A DNA stretch of 13,090 nucleotides, taken from assembly GCA_937864995.1 (NCBI GenBank), contig CALMDL010000138.1, forward strand, positions 1-13,090. The letters run 5' to 3'. Of this stretch, positions 10,505 to 13,090 are shown piece after piece. Source of the stretch: an uncultured Candidatus Altimarinota bacterium. GTDB taxonomy: Bacteria > Patescibacteriota > Gracilibacteria > BD1-5 > UBA6164. Position 1 is the stretch's first letter; every line of letters starts with the position of its first letter. A program made the position numbers and the translations under genes. A model generated the notes under the pieces. It saw nothing but the letters and a program-made list of their open reading frames with translations, was not told the DNA's origin and made no database searches.

Positions 10505-13090
<2,586 letters not shown>

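Overview
The window comes from a very AT-rich bacterium that reads TGA as glycine (translation table 25). This points to the candidate phyla Absconditabacteria (SR1) or Gracilibacteria (BD1-5) within the Patescibacteria; the sequence does not decide between them. The code is read directly from conserved sites. RpoC carries TGA at the glycine of the invariant catalytic NADFDGD loop. HemW spells the GGG of its GGGTP motif with three consecutive TGA codons. GatB has a neighbouring TGA-TGG pair at a conserved Gly-Trp. True tryptophans use TGG. Every gene ends in TAA or TAG. With the standard code all the large genes look shattered, but read with TGA as Gly they are intact and collinear with their families.

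Layout. 1-529 (-): N-terminal part of a secreted or polytopic membrane protein that runs off the left edge, with its own promoter. 659-2092 (-): gatB, aspartyl/glutamyl-tRNA amidotransferase subunit B. 2093-2408: the only long gene-free stretch. It holds candidate divergent promoters for gatB and raiA, an inverted repeat with competing pairings in the gatB leader, and a terminator-like hairpin in the raiA leader. 2409-2711 (+): short ribosome hibernation factor (raiA/hpf). 2741-3853 (-): hemW-type radical SAM protein, convergent with raiA and sharing its terminator. 3900-5258 (-): membrane-anchored ABC-type solute-binding protein. 5263-5580 (-): HIT-family hydrolase. 5583-5834 (-): small two-helix membrane protein. 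The last three lie 2 and 4 nt apart and read as one operon, with a GC-rich hairpin separating them from hemW. 5950-6324 (+): acidic coiled-coil protein of unknown function with a near-consensus promoter. 6416-10438 (-): complete rpoC. 10500 to the right edge (-): rpoB, missing its N-terminus.

The content is mostly housekeeping: transcription (rpoBC), translation quality control (gatB) and ribosome dormancy (raiA), with a small envelope or uptake operon. No mobile element, CRISPR array, tRNA or rRNA is visible, and there is no convincing defence system. Most worth following up are the recoding itself, the structured gatB/raiA intergenic region, the membrane protein-HIT-binding protein operon, the palindromic -35 element in the 5835-5949 divergent promoter region, the charged insertion in RpoC, and the absence of Shine-Dalgarno sequences before any start.
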